This document shows, in pieces, positions 1-8,317 of a stretch of 64,000 bases of DNA. The DNA is from Bauldia sp963759235 (GTDB taxonomy: Bacteria > Pseudomonadota > Alphaproteobacteria > Rhizobiales > Kaistiaceae). The position numbers were made by a program, and so were the translations under genes. The stretch covers positions 496,001 through 560,000 of the forward strand of contig CAVWYO010000001.1 in NCBI GenBank assembly GCA_963759235.1, given 5' to 3'. The notes beneath the pieces are model-generated. The model searched no databases and had not been told where the DNA came from. It was given only the letters and a program-made list of their open reading frames with translations. Position 1 is the first letter of the stretch. Every line of letters starts with the position of its first letter.

Positions 1-952
1 AGTCCGAGGTGGTCTTGAGGAAGTTGGCGGCCGCATCGTCGGCGCTGGCATTGTTGTCGCGCATATAGGCGAGCGCGGCCGAGGTGGCGGCATTGGTCGA
101 GGAGTAGGCCTTGAGGAAGGCGGTGAGCTCCGGGGTAGCCTCGGAGAAGGTCTTGTTCGCCCCGATGATCACCTTGCTGACCGGATAGGCGGTCGCCTTG
201 GTCGGCTGGTCGGAGGCCATCATCGCGTCCCAGGTGGCCTTGTCGAAGGGCGGCTCGTCGAGCTTGGTGAAGTCGTATTTGCCGAGGAGCCAGGTCGGCC
301 CCCAATAGTAGAAGACGGCGGGCTTGTTGCGGAGCGCGGCGGCTTCCGCCGCGGCGGCCAGCGCCTCGCCGGTTCCCGGGCGGAAGTTGGTGTAGTCCTT
401 GTCGAGGCCGTAGGCGATCAGCTTCTTGGAGTTCACCACCTCGCACTGCCAGCCGGCCGGGCAGTTGTAGAAGCGCCCCTTGCCCGGCTCCTCCGGGTCG
501 GCGAACAGATCCTTGTACTTCGGCAGGTCGGAGACCGCCTTGAGGTCCGGCGCCACGGCATCGGCGCCCGAAACGATCGAGGTCGGCACGAACCAGCCCT
601 CGGTGGCGTCGGGATAGGTGGTGCCGAGCGCCACCGTCTGGCCCGCTTTCTCGGCGTCGACCCAGGCCTGCGCCGGATTGGCCGTCCAGATCTCCATGAT
701 GATGTCGGCGTCGCCGCGGGCGACGCCGTTGATCAGCGGGATGGTGTCGCCGGGAATGCTGTCCACCTTGCAGCCGTAGCCGTCCTTGATGATGCGGCTG
801 GCGACGGCGGTATGGAACTGGGCGGAATCGTAGTTGAGGTCGGCGAAGACGACGGGACGGTCGATCTCGCACTTGGCCATGCCGGCATCCTGGGCGAGGG
901 CGGGGCCCGCCACCAGGACACCGAAGGCAAGGGCAATGGAATAGCGAAACAT
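1..952 (-). CDS. ProX-like glycine betaine/choline ABC transporter substrate-binding protein (3' end cut by window)
   Basis: Periplasmic binding protein of the OpuAC/ProX type, which delivers a quaternary-ammonium osmolyte such as betaine or choline to an ABC importer. The reading frame starts at an ATG at 952 with a classic signal peptide (MFRYSIALAFGVLVAG, cleavage near PALAQ). The mature part has family hallmarks such as ADIIMEIWTAN and FYYWGPTWLL, and a paired-cysteine stretch (YNCPAGWQCEV). About 317 residues are visible and the C-terminus lies beyond base 1. Permease and ATPase partners are presumably outside the window. Substrate is inferred from family only. The gene does not appear as a whole open frame because its stop is not in the window. 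Confidence 0.85.
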   Translation of the reverse strand, partial: MFRYSIALAFGVLVAGPALAQDAGMAKCEIDRPVVFADLNYDSAQFHTAVASRIIKDGYGCKVDSIPGDTIPLINGVARGDADIIMEIWTANPAQAWVDAEKAGQTVALGTTYPDATEGWFVPTSIVSGADAVAPDLKAVSDLPKYKDLFADPEEPGKGRFYNCPAGWQCEVVNSKKLIAYGLDKDYTNFRPGTGEALAAAAEAAALRNKPAVFYYWGPTWLLGKYDFTKLDEPPFDKATWDAMMASDQPTKATAYPVSKVIIGANKTFSEATPELTAFLKAYSSTNAATSAALAYMRDNNASADDAAANFLKTTSD

Positions 953-1557
953 GAGCAGTCCTCCTGTCTATGCAAGGTTCTCATTCGCGATCAAGGGCCG
1001 TACCGGCGCCCAAAACGGGTATTCCGGGCATTAGCTCCGCCGGGATATGGGGCGCTTCGTCAAGAAGCCGAGGGAGAATCGGATGGTTCCCGGTGTTTTG
1101 TTTCCGGACCCGCCCGCGCTCACCTCCCGTTGAATAACACGGTTAGCTGCCAGAAAATGTCACGAGCGTCGGGCAGCGTCAGCCAACCTCTCGGCATCGC
1201 GGCGAATGGTTGCCATGCCGGATCGCAAGCCCGCGACCCGCCAGCGGCAGGCAAAACATAACGGCGCGTCAATGAATGTCAAAAACGGTCGTAGTCGATT
1301 TCAGATACTCCAACCGTATCGCCGTCGGCGTTGACGATGCCAAGCGCACCGAAAAGACCCCCAAGGGCATCCGTGGCAAGCGCCCGACCTATCGCGGGAC
1401 TGATAAGCCGCGAACGCGTAAACAGAAAGCGAAGCGGTTTGAGCGATGGCGGCCGCGCCGCAGGAAAACCTAAGCGCGCATTTTTCTCCTTGACTTCAAT
1501 CGATTCGCGCTTCAACACTTCTGTGGACTTCCACAGAAGTGTTGAGTGCACTAGGTT
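953..1557. other. Non-coding stretch between binding-protein gene and hicA
   Basis: About 600 bases with no gene I can support. Short overlapping frames exist on both strands (for example 1276-1473 forward and 1279-1551 reverse), but they match no family I recognise and have no convincing ribosome-binding site. GC content begins to drop here toward the hicAB module. The only clear structure is the palindrome at 1512-1545. Confidence 0.5.
1512..1545. promoter_or_regulatory. Perfect 34-bp palindrome upstream of hicA, probable autoregulatory operator
   Basis: TCAACACTTCTGTGGA, a two-base centre CT, then its exact reverse complement, 16-bp arms without a mismatch. It ends 12 bases before the hicA start codon, where a HicB dimer with a DNA-binding C-terminus would be expected to bind and repress the operon. 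As RNA it would form a very stable hairpin, so a transcript role is also possible. Confidence 0.7.
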
Positions 1558-1746
1558 ATGAACGCAAGCGAACTCCGCAGGGACCTAAAGAAACGAGGAT
1601 GCAGTTTCGAAACCCACAAGGGTGGCAGTGGACACGTAACGGTGAAACGGGGGAATCGAACTTCCCAAATCCCCATGCATGGAGGACACAAGGAACTTGG
1701 CAAGAAGCTTGTTCAGAAAATTCTCAAAGACCTGGGATTGAAATAA
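1558..1746 (+). CDS. hicA: HicA family toxin (mRNA interferase)
   Basis: A 62-residue protein with the HicA double-stranded-RNA-binding-like fold: an N-terminal ELRRDLKKRG helix, the central strand KGGSGHVTVKRG carrying the probable catalytic histidine (residue 26), and the C-terminal KLVQKILKDLGL helix. HicA toxins cleave mRNA and arrest translation until neutralised by HicB. The stop codon overlaps the hicB start by one base (TAATG), indicating translational coupling. Base composition is clearly more AT-rich than the neighbouring genes, suggesting horizontal acquisition. Confidence 0.9.
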   Translation: MNASELRRDLKKRGCSFETHKGGSGHVTVKRGNRTSQIPMHGGHKELGKKLVQKILKDLGLK

Positions 1747-2183
1747 TGTGGTTTGAGCTGAAGCTCGACATCGATGACAACGACACCTTTCTAGTAACAG
1801 CACCAATGTTCCCAGAGGTAACCACCTATGGAGACAACGAGGACGAAGCATTGTCCAATGGCCGGGATGCAATAGAGGAGGCTATTGCTGCACGAATTAC
1901 TAATGCCGATCCCATTCCATTCCCGCTTAAGAACACTCCCGGAAAAGGTCGCTTTGTGGAACTTCCCTTACTAACGTTTCTGAAGGCGGGTCTCTACATG
2001 AGTTGCTTAGCAAAAAGCGTATCAAGAGCAGAACTGGCCAGAAGACTAAAGTGGCACAGAGAACAGGTTGACCAACTCTTCCGATTGGACCATAATTCCC
2101 GAGTTGATCAGCTTGAACAGGCTTTCAGAGCTATTAACGTTCCACTAAGGTTGTACATTACAGCACTGGACAGCGCTGCCTGA
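1746..2183 (+). CDS. hicB: HicB family antitoxin with C-terminal helix-turn-helix
   Basis: A 145-residue antitoxin. Residues 1-75 form the partially degraded RNase-H-like HicB domain (MWFELKLDID, FPEVTTYGDNEDEAL, AIEEAIAARI). Residues about 90-135 form an Xre-like DNA-binding region (SRAELARRLKWHREQVDQLF). It should bind and block HicA and repress the operon through the upstream palindrome. The start at 1746 is chosen because the ATG overlaps the hicA stop. The frame stays open further upstream across hicA, but that extension has no family similarity. Confidence 0.9.
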   Translation: MWFELKLDIDDNDTFLVTAPMFPEVTTYGDNEDEALSNGRDAIEEAIAARITNADPIPFPLKNTPGKGRFVELPLLTFLKAGLYMSCLAKSVSRAELARRLKWHREQVDQLFRLDHNSRVDQLEQAFRAINVPLRLYITALDSAA

Positions 2184-2208
2184 TGTTGCGAATAGAGCGC
2201 TAGAATAT

Positions 2209-2243
2209 GGAAGCCGCCGAGTCTAGACCACTCGGCGGCTTCC
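2209..2243. terminator. Perfect hairpin after hicAB
   Basis: GGAAGCCGCCGAGT, a seven-base loop, then its exact complement (14-bp stem). It lies 25 bases after the hicB stop and marks the boundary where high-GC DNA resumes. There is no long T run, so termination strength is uncertain. Confidence 0.65.
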
Positions 2244-2349
2244 GAACGAACACCCCACGTAATCCCCGCATGAGCTGGCTGGCGCAGCGTCGCGGCTTCG
2301 GCTAAATGCTCGGCGACGCCCGATCGGCGGGCACCGGGAGCCGCTCTTC

Positions 2350-3603
2350 TTGCCGGACAAGAAACAGACCAATCTCAGCCTCGTCGCGACCCGGCGCGTG
2401 GTGCACATCAGCGGTTTCGAGCCGATCGGCCCGGAGGGCCTCGACCGGCGGATGAACAGCGGGCTCCGCCGCTTTGCGCCGCTGTGGGGCGCGACCGCAA
2501 CCTGCTCGGGCCCCGAAGTCGCCACCGACGGTCGCTCCGTCGACTGGCACGTCGAAACGCGCGGGCCCGACTGGACCACCCGTTGCCGCTATACGGTTCT
2601 GCGCTGGGACGAGTTGATGGCACCCTATGTCGGGCGATCATGGCTCGGCCGCATGCTCCACGGCTACAAGGCGCTTTTCGAGTTCATCTGGACCGGGACG
2701 CTGAGCCGCTACTTCAAGGCCAATCTCCGCTACGGCCTGTTCTTCATCTACCCGCTGCTGACCCTGTTCGGCTTCCTTCTGCTCGGCATCCTCGCCGGCG
2801 TCCTCGCGGCATGGCTCGGCGTTCCCTATGCGTGGCTCAGCGCGCCGCTGATCGGGATCGTCGTCTTCGCGCTGTTGATGCGGCTTCTCGGCGGCTATTT
2901 CTTTCTGGATTTCGCGCTCGCCGACTGGGCGTTCGCCGCCGATCTTGCCCGCCGGAAGATCCCCGGGCTCGAAGTCATCCTTGCCCGCTTCACCGAAAAA
3001 GTGGTGGAAGCGATGCGCGACACCGAAAGCGACGAAGTGCTCCTCTCCGGCGTCAGCCTCGGCGCGGTGATGATGGTCGAGGCGCTGACCCGCGCCTATG
3101 CGACGGTGCCGGGGCTGGCGGACGACGCGCGCCGGGCGGCTTTCCTCACCGTCGGATCATCGATCCTCAAGATCGGGCTCCACCCGGCGGCGAAGGACCT
3201 GCGGCGCGACGTCGGCCGTATCGGGGCGGAGCCATCGCTGTTCTGGGTCGAGTATCAGTCGAAGGTCGATCCCATCAATTTCTACAAGACCGACCCAGTT
3301 GCCGACCTCGGCAATCCCAAGACCGGCCGGCCGATCGTCAAGATGATCCGCATTCGCGACATGATGAGCGCCGAGGACTATCGGCGGGCGCAGCGCAGCT
3401 CGCTCCATCTCCACCGCCAGTTCGTCATGCCGAACGCCAAGCGCTATTACTACGATTTCTACCAGATCAGCTTCGGCCCGCTCAGGCTCGCCGAGCGGGC
3501 TTCGCTCGGCGTCAAGGCGGCCTCGGTATTCGCCAAGAACGGCGCCTTCAAGCGGAAGCGGGCAGGCGGCAAGCGACGCGCCGCGGTCGCCGTGGACGGC
3601 TGA
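2350..3603 (+). CDS. Membrane-anchored serine hydrolase-like protein, unknown function
   Basis: A 417-residue protein. The N-terminal 110 residues are soluble, with the opening RVVHISGFEPIGPEG. Residues about 128-178 form two hydrophobic segments. A nucleophile-elbow motif GVSLG follows (Ser236), preceded by a beta-strand-like VLLS, as in alpha/beta hydrolases. A distal region around residues 340-375 contains the histidines SSLHLHRQF. The C-terminus is strongly basic (KRKRAGGKRRA). I infer a membrane-associated esterase or lipase-like enzyme. The start used is TTG at 2350, which has no strong ribosome-binding site. Its stop overlaps the next gene's ATG by one base, so the two are co-translated. 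Confidence 0.65.
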   Translation: MPDKKQTNLSLVATRRVVHISGFEPIGPEGLDRRMNSGLRRFAPLWGATATCSGPEVATDGRSVDWHVETRGPDWTTRCRYTVLRWDELMAPYVGRSWLGRMLHGYKALFEFIWTGTLSRYFKANLRYGLFFIYPLLTLFGFLLLGILAGVLAAWLGVPYAWLSAPLIGIVVFALLMRLLGGYFFLDFALADWAFAADLARRKIPGLEVILARFTEKVVEAMRDTESDEVLLSGVSLGAVMMVEALTRAYATVPGLADDARRAAFLTVGSSILKIGLHPAAKDLRRDVGRIGAEPSLFWVEYQSKVDPINFYKTDPVADLGNPKTGRPIVKMIRIRDMMSAEDYRRAQRSSLHLHRQFVMPNAKRYYYDFYQISFGPLRLAERASLGVKAASVFAKNGAFKRKRAGGKRRAAVAVDG

Positions 3604-4187
3604 TGAGCCGGCTGGTCGCCGAATGGATCTGGCTGGTCGGCGGGGTGCTGTGGTTCGTCATCCGCTACCCGTATCAACGTCGTTCCCGCAAGATCAAGGT
3701 GTCGCGATCGGCGGGCGGCCGGCGCGACCAGCTTCTGCTCGCCTCGTCGCTGACCGGGCTCGCCATCATTCCGCTGATCTATTTCGTCACCGGGCAACCC
3801 CGATTCACCGATTATCGCTTCGCTCCGCTGTGGGGCTGGGTCGGCGCCGCGCTGATGGTGGCGGCGCTGGCGCTTCTTTACGAGACGCACCGTCAGCTCG
3901 GCCGCAACTGGTCGGTCACCCTCGATACGCGCAAGAAGCACAAGCTCGTCGATTCGGGGCTGTACGCCCACATTCGCCATCCGATGTATTCGGCGTTCTG
4001 GCTGCTCGCCTTGGCGCAGGCCGCGCTGCTCGCCAACTGGGTTGCCGGTTTTTCCGGCATCGTCGGCTGGGGAATCCTGTTTTTCCTGAGGGTCGGCCGC
4101 GAGGAGCGGCTGATGATCGACACCTTCGGCAACGAGTACCGCGACTATATGCGGCGGACCAAGCGCGTCATTCCCATGGTGTATTGA
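3603..4187 (+). CDS. Isoprenylcysteine carboxyl methyltransferase (ICMT/PEMT)-like integral membrane methyltransferase
   Basis: A 194-residue membrane protein with four to five hydrophobic segments. The C-terminal signature is characteristic of ICMT-like and phospholipid methyltransferases: a RHPMYSAF stretch at the cytoplasmic face, followed by EERLM and the EYRDYMRRTKRVIP tail that binds S-adenosylmethionine. In bacteria these enzymes methylate small lipids or other hydrophobic substrates; the real substrate is unknown here. The ATG at 3603 overlaps the preceding stop (TGATG), so the open frame running back to 2484 is not used. Confidence 0.8.
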   Translation: MSRLVAEWIWLVGGVLWFVIRYPYQRRSRKIKVSRSAGGRRDQLLLASSLTGLAIIPLIYFVTGQPRFTDYRFAPLWGWVGAALMVAALALLYETHRQLGRNWSVTLDTRKKHKLVDSGLYAHIRHPMYSAFWLLALAQAALLANWVAGFSGIVGWGILFFLRVGREERLMIDTFGNEYRDYMRRTKRVIPMVY

Positions 4188-4256
4188 CCGGGCGCCACCG
4201 CCCGGCCATCTTTCCGGACGAGTAAAGGCTCCAGGCTCGTGGCTACGGAGGTTCCG

Positions 4257-4991
4257 ATGAGACCGAGACGAGCGGCTTTGCTGGCCCTCGCCGCTTTCGC
4301 CGTTGGGCTGTCGGCGGCGGCCGCGCCGTCGAGAGCCGACGATGCGGTGCGCGGGCCGGCTCCTCGTCCGGCTGCCGCGCCGGAGGCGACGGCCAAGTCG
4401 ACGACCGCCAAACCGGCAACCGCCACGGCGGCGGTGACGCTGCCGAAGCCGCCGGCCGGCGGGTACACGCGCGGCCGGGTGATCATCCTGCGCGGCCTGT
4501 ACAATATCTGGTCGCGCGGCATGGATACGCTGGCCAAGAAGTTCGAGGCGCAGGGCGTCAAGGTCATCCTCGACAACCACGCGCGCTGGCAGAAGATATC
4601 CAACGACGCGATCGCCGACTACAAGACTAACAAGAACATTACGCCGATCATCATCATCGGCCATTCGCTGGGCGGCGACGCGGCTCTCGTCATGTCCAAC
4701 TGGATGGTGCAGAACGGCGTTCCCGTCCGCCTGATCGTCGTCTTCGACGCGGTGGCTCAGACCCATCCGGTGGAACACGGCATCCAGGAGGTGCTCAACT
4801 TCTACAAGCCGCACGGCTACGGCCAGGAGGTCGTCGGCAGTCCCCGCTTCGACGGCACCATCACCAATGTCGATATGACCGATCGCCATGATCTCGATCA
4901 CCTCAATATCGACAAGGACGAACAGCTTCAAGACGAGGTGCTGGCCAAATCGCTGGAGATCCTCAAGGCACAGCAGACGGCAAGCCGCTGA
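4257..4991 (+). CDS. Exported alpha/beta hydrolase (lipase-like)
   Basis: A 244-residue protein with an N-terminal signal peptide (RRAALLALAAFAVGLSAAAA, cleavage near ADD), then an Ala/Pro/Thr-rich linker to about residue 68. The hydrolase domain shows the classic nucleophile elbow GHSLGG (Ser137), a candidate acid in VVFDAV (Asp164) and a candidate histidine in DRHDLDHLNID (His211 or His215). It lacks a recognisable lid. The ATG at 4257 is preferred over the in-frame GTG at 4239 because a GGAGG ribosome-binding site sits six bases before it. It probably acts in the periplasm on a lipid or ester. Confidence 0.75.
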   Translation: MRPRRAALLALAAFAVGLSAAAAPSRADDAVRGPAPRPAAAPEATAKSTTAKPATATAAVTLPKPPAGGYTRGRVIILRGLYNIWSRGMDTLAKKFEAQGVKVILDNHARWQKISNDAIADYKTNKNITPIIIIGHSLGGDAALVMSNWMVQNGVPVRLIVVFDAVAQTHPVEHGIQEVLNFYKPHGYGQEVVGSPRFDGTITNVDMTDRHDLDHLNIDKDEQLQDEVLAKSLEILKAQQTASR

Positions 4992-5095
4992 TTCGGCGTC
5001 GCGCGACGCGTCCGGCCGCCGCGCGCCGCTTCACCGCCCGAGGTGGCGCGTGGTCCGACCGGGCGTCACCGGGTTGATCGGGGGTGGGGTCGCCG

Positions 5096-6244
5096 ATGGC
5101 TGCGGCGGACGATAAATCCGCGGATACACAATCGCCCAAGGAGATCCTCGCCCTCGACGGCGGCGGCGTCAGGGGCGTCCTCTCGGTCGCCATCCTCGAG
5201 AAGATCGAACGGCTCTACCGCCAGCACGCCGGCGCCGACGCCCGGCTCAGCGACCGCTTCGACCTGATCGGCGGCACCTCCACCGGCGCCATCATCGGCA
5301 CCGCCCTGGCGCTGGGGCTTAGCACCTCCGACGTCAAGGACCTCTATTTCGAACTGGCGCCGCGGGTATTCCGCAAGAGCCGCGCGCGCCTTGCTCTTAT
5401 CCAGACGGTGTTCGACGCGACGGCGCTTCGCAAGGAGATCCACAAGGTGGTCGGCAACCGCCGCCTCGACACGCCGGACCTCCGTACCTCGCTGGCGATC
5501 GTCGCCAAGCGCCTCGACACCGGCGGCGCCTGGCTGGTCACCAACAACCCGCGGGGGAAATTCTGGGACGATCCGGCGGACGGCTCCTATGTCGGCAACC
5601 ACCGCTTTCTCCTCGCCGATCTGGTCCGCGCCTCGACGGCGGCGCCGTATTTCTTCACGCCGCAGCAAATCCACATTGCCGACGGCGCGCCACCCGGCCT
5701 GTTCGTCGACGGCGGGCTGACGCCGCACAACAATCCGGCGCTGGCGCTCCTCTTATTGGCGACGATCCCGGCTTACGGCTTCAACTGGGCACCCGGGGCC
5801 GATCGCCTGCGCATCGTTTCGATCGGCACAGGCGCGCGGCGCGACCGGCTGTCGGCGGCGGCCGTGCGCCGGCTGCCGGCGGCCGGGCTCGCGGTTCAGG
5901 CGTTGGCGAGCATGGTGACCGATTCGGGCAACCAGGTGCTGACCATGATGCAGGTGCTCGGCCGCACCGACACCCCATGGACGATCAATTCGGAGATCGG
6001 CGACCTCGGCGGCGTCCTCCTGACGCCCGAGCCCTTGTTCACCTTCCAGCGCTACGATGCGCGGCTCGACCGGGCCTGGCTCCGCGACGAGCTCGGTATC
6101 TCGCTCAGCGAAGCCACGGCCGGCGAACTGGCAAGGATGGACAACAGCGCCATCATGCCGCTCGCCTATGAAATCGGCCAGGCGGCAGCCGAGAAATACG
6201 TCCGGCCCGAACATCTCGGATTCTTGAACACCCTGGATTCTTGA
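5096..6244 (+). CDS. Patatin-like phospholipase
   Basis: A 382-residue cytosolic patatin (phospholipase A-type Ser/Asp dyad enzyme). The oxyanion motif DGGGVRG is at residues 21-27, the nucleophile motif GTSTG has Ser62, and the catalytic aspartate lies in VDGG (Asp205). No signal peptide or membrane segment is seen. Patatins of this length and layout occur both as housekeeping lipases and as membrane-degrading effectors in nucleotide-signalled defence systems (CapV in CBASS). The gene follows two other hydrolase genes and converges with the SLOG-like gene. An in-frame GTG at 5084 is an alternative start. Confidence 0.88.
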   Translation: MAAADDKSADTQSPKEILALDGGGVRGVLSVAILEKIERLYRQHAGADARLSDRFDLIGGTSTGAIIGTALALGLSTSDVKDLYFELAPRVFRKSRARLALIQTVFDATALRKEIHKVVGNRRLDTPDLRTSLAIVAKRLDTGGAWLVTNNPRGKFWDDPADGSYVGNHRFLLADLVRASTAAPYFFTPQQIHIADGAPPGLFVDGGLTPHNNPALALLLLATIPAYGFNWAPGADRLRIVSIGTGARRDRLSAAAVRRLPAAGLAVQALASMVTDSGNQVLTMMQVLGRTDTPWTINSEIGDLGGVLLTPEPLFTFQRYDARLDRAWLRDELGISLSEATAGELARMDNSAIMPLAYEIGQAAAEKYVRPEHLGFLNTLDS

Positions 6245-6252
6245 GCAATCGG

Positions 6253-6323
6253 GCCTTTGCTCTCCCGCTTTGATTCTTCGCATCTTCGGGAAAAGTGCCC
6301 ACACTTTTCCCGAAGATGCTGTA
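6253..6323. repeat. Intergenic palindromic element, copy A (inverse orientation)
   Basis: A shortened copy of the family at 28.2, 35.7, 38.6 and 43.9 kb. It shares CCTTTGCTC, CTTTGATT and the AAAAGTG...CACTTTT core. The inner part is a perfect hairpin: GCATCTTCGGGAAAAGTG at 6280-6297, loop CCCA, exact complement at 6302-6319. It fills the gap between two convergent stop codons and probably acts as a two-way terminator. Confidence 0.8.
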
Positions 6324-6329
6324 GGCGCC

Positions 6330-8135
6330 TCAGATCGGGGTGTCGACCTTGCGGGTCTCGGTCGCCATCCGCCAGTGGGCGACGTCGCCGAGCATGACAT
6401 CGGCAAGGCTGGCGGCGCGCGAGCGCAGAACCGCAAGCTCCGGCGGGTCCTGGCGAAGCGCCTCGCCGATCGCGGCGAGCTGAGCCGCGGTTCGCGCCGA
6501 GCGGTGGGCGGCGCCTTCGAAATCGCCGATCAGCCGCACGCCGAGGGTCGCCGCGCCGAGGGCCGGCAGCGCCGCGGTCAGCCCGATCAGCGGGTAGCGC
6601 CAGTTGAAGCCGAGGTCGAGCTCGACGAAGGCCATGAGGAGGTCGATCGCGCCGATGACGAGGGTCAGGACGAACAGCACCTCGCCGATTCTAAGGATGC
6701 GCCGCTCGACCCTCTCCATGAAGGCAGCGACGCCGGCGTGATAGGTGTTCTGGTCGTCGACGAGCGTCATCAGCGCGTGCCGCACCGCCTCGAGCCGCTC
6801 GCGGTCGAGACTGCCCGACCATAGGCCGAGGGCGCGGAGATGGGCGCGGACATACCAGCCCGGCCAGCTCGGCTCGGCGCCGGCGCCGTCCCGCTGGCCC
6901 TGGCCGAGCAGCCAGAGCGGCACCGCTGCACGCAGGCGCTCGGCCGCCTCGCGGGCGTCGCGCCAGCGCCCGTGCCAGTCGCGCCAGCGGCTGATCGAGG
7001 TGTTGGCGATGACGAGGATGATGAAGACCATCTGGAGCACTGCCAGCGGCCAGGTGTGCCAGTTGAAGGTCGGTTCGCCGACCAGATCGAGCGCGGCGGT
7101 GACCACGGCGAGCGCCGAGAACACGAACGTCGACACATAGGCGCCGCGGAAGATCTGCGCCTCGCGCACCGCCAGCGTGTCGGCGGCGCCATAGGCATCG
7201 GCGATCACCCCGAAGCGTTCCGCATTCCGGTCGGCGCCGTTCGGAGATGCAAGGCCGGGGACCACTCTTCTGAGCGCGGCCGCGACCTGGTCGGGAGAAG
7301 CCGGCAGGAGGTCGGTGCGGCGAACGCCACGCAGACCGAGCACCGCGAGGATCAGCGGCACCTCCAGGCGCCAGTTGACCTTCTTCGCCCGCTCGGCGAG
7401 GAAGCGCGCGAGCTTGGCGCGCTCTCCCGGCACGGACGGCGGCCGGCCAAGGGTGTCGATGACGTCGCCGAGGACCTCGCCGGGAGAGGCCAGCGGCATG
7501 TCGCGAACCGCCGCGCCGCCGGTCACCGGAAAGTCGGCGAGGCCGGCCCAGCGGAGGCCCGGCGGCTCGCGGTCCAAGGCGTCGATATGGATAATCGGCA
7601 GGCCCATGGCGGCCGCGCGCTCGACCAAGTCGGTGGTGCCGCCGCGGCCGCCGGACGGACCCCCGTCCCACACGGCCAGAACGATGTCGGCATTGTCGAG
7701 GATGAGCCGGCCGACCGCCTCGTAGTCCCGCGGATCGGCGTCATGGTCGCCGGGAAGGACGAGGGTTCTGGCGGATTTGGCGATGAGCTCGGCATATTCG
7801 ATGCGCGAGGCCGGGTCGGCGAAGTCCGTCTCGTAGTCGGCGACCGGAAACGGCAAGGCGGAGGCGAGCGTCAGGCCGTCGCGGAGCGCCGCCTGCGCGG
7901 CCATCCGGTCGGCGCCCTCGGCGAGGGCCGAGATCAGGGTGAGCCGCGCCGGCGCGTCCGCGAAGAACGCATGATAGCGGTCGCGGGTCGCCTCCGCCGC
8001 CTGCCTCAGAGAGGCGAGCATCTCGCCGATCCGGCGCTCGACGCTGGCGCGCGCCGCCTCGGGCAGACGGTTCGGCCGGTGGCCGATGACGCCGATGGAA
8101 AGGGCGAACGTCGGTCTGACGGGCGTGGTGGTCAT
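6330..8135 (-). CDS. SLOG-like nucleotide-binding domain fused to SLATT-like membrane segments
   Basis: A 601-residue protein. Residues about 10-200 resemble the YpsA-related SLOG/LOG Rossmann fold, which binds or processes nucleotide derivatives. It has a glycine-rich first strand (IGVIGHRP), ISALAEGADRMAAQAAL, LPFPVADYETDF, a strand with DNADIVLAVWDG and a glycine loop GGPSGGRGGTTD. The C-terminal half has two repeated units, each a pair of hydrophobic segments followed by a charged helix (for example RWRDAREAAERLRAAV and AAHRSARTAAQLAAIGEAL), as in SLATT pore-like effector domains. In the literature these domains pair in predicted nucleotide-activated conflict systems. It is transcribed alone, toward the patatin gene. 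The domain calls are by eye. Confidence 0.7.
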   Translation of the reverse strand: MTTTPVRPTFALSIGVIGHRPNRLPEAARASVERRIGEMLASLRQAAEATRDRYHAFFADAPARLTLISALAEGADRMAAQAALRDGLTLASALPFPVADYETDFADPASRIEYAELIAKSARTLVLPGDHDADPRDYEAVGRLILDNADIVLAVWDGGPSGGRGGTTDLVERAAAMGLPIIHIDALDREPPGLRWAGLADFPVTGGAAVRDMPLASPGEVLGDVIDTLGRPPSVPGERAKLARFLAERAKKVNWRLEVPLILAVLGLRGVRRTDLLPASPDQVAAALRRVVPGLASPNGADRNAERFGVIADAYGAADTLAVREAQIFRGAYVSTFVFSALAVVTAALDLVGEPTFNWHTWPLAVLQMVFIILVIANTSISRWRDWHGRWRDAREAAERLRAAVPLWLLGQGQRDGAGAEPSWPGWYVRAHLRALGLWSGSLDRERLEAVRHALMTLVDDQNTYHAGVAAFMERVERRILRIGEVLFVLTLVIGAIDLLMAFVELDLGFNWRYPLIGLTAALPALGAATLGVRLIGDFEGAAHRSARTAAQLAAIGEALRQDPPELAVLRSRAASLADVMLGDVAHWRMATETRKVDTPI

Positions 8136-8176
8136 TCAGTCGCTGTCGTCGCCGTCGCGGGATTGTCCAAATCCGC

Positions 8177-8206
8177 TCCGCTCGGCGGCCTTCGCCGCCG
8201 AGCGGA
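8177..8206. terminator. Perfect 13-bp hairpin
   Basis: TCCGCTCGGCGGC, loop CTTC, exact complement. It is 112 bases after the end of the amidohydrolase gene and 41 bases upstream of the SLOG-like gene start, so it could end the operon entering from the right. No T run follows on either strand. Confidence 0.5.
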
Positions 8207-8317
8207 ATCACGAGCAACCATAGCAAGCGCCGGCCCGCCCGGACAGCCAAGCCAACCGCGGCCGTTCGCGGTCCGATCGACGCCGTCATCACGGGGCGGC
8301 GCTCCCCTCGGCCGCCG

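Noticed and set aside
1276..1551. Short frames on both strands upstream of hicA
   Set aside because: They overlap each other, have no ribosome-binding site and match nothing. The reverse one may be a remnant but cannot be supported.
2484..3602. N-terminal extension of the ICMT-like gene
   Set aside because: It overlaps the hydrolase gene throughout in another frame. The ATG at 3603 overlapping the stop gives the normal family length.
3459..4931. 490-codon reverse-strand open frame
   Set aside because: It lies opposite three real genes with clear motifs and overlapping start/stop codons. High-GC DNA keeps the antisense frame open. Its protein is His/Asp/Arg-biased with no family.
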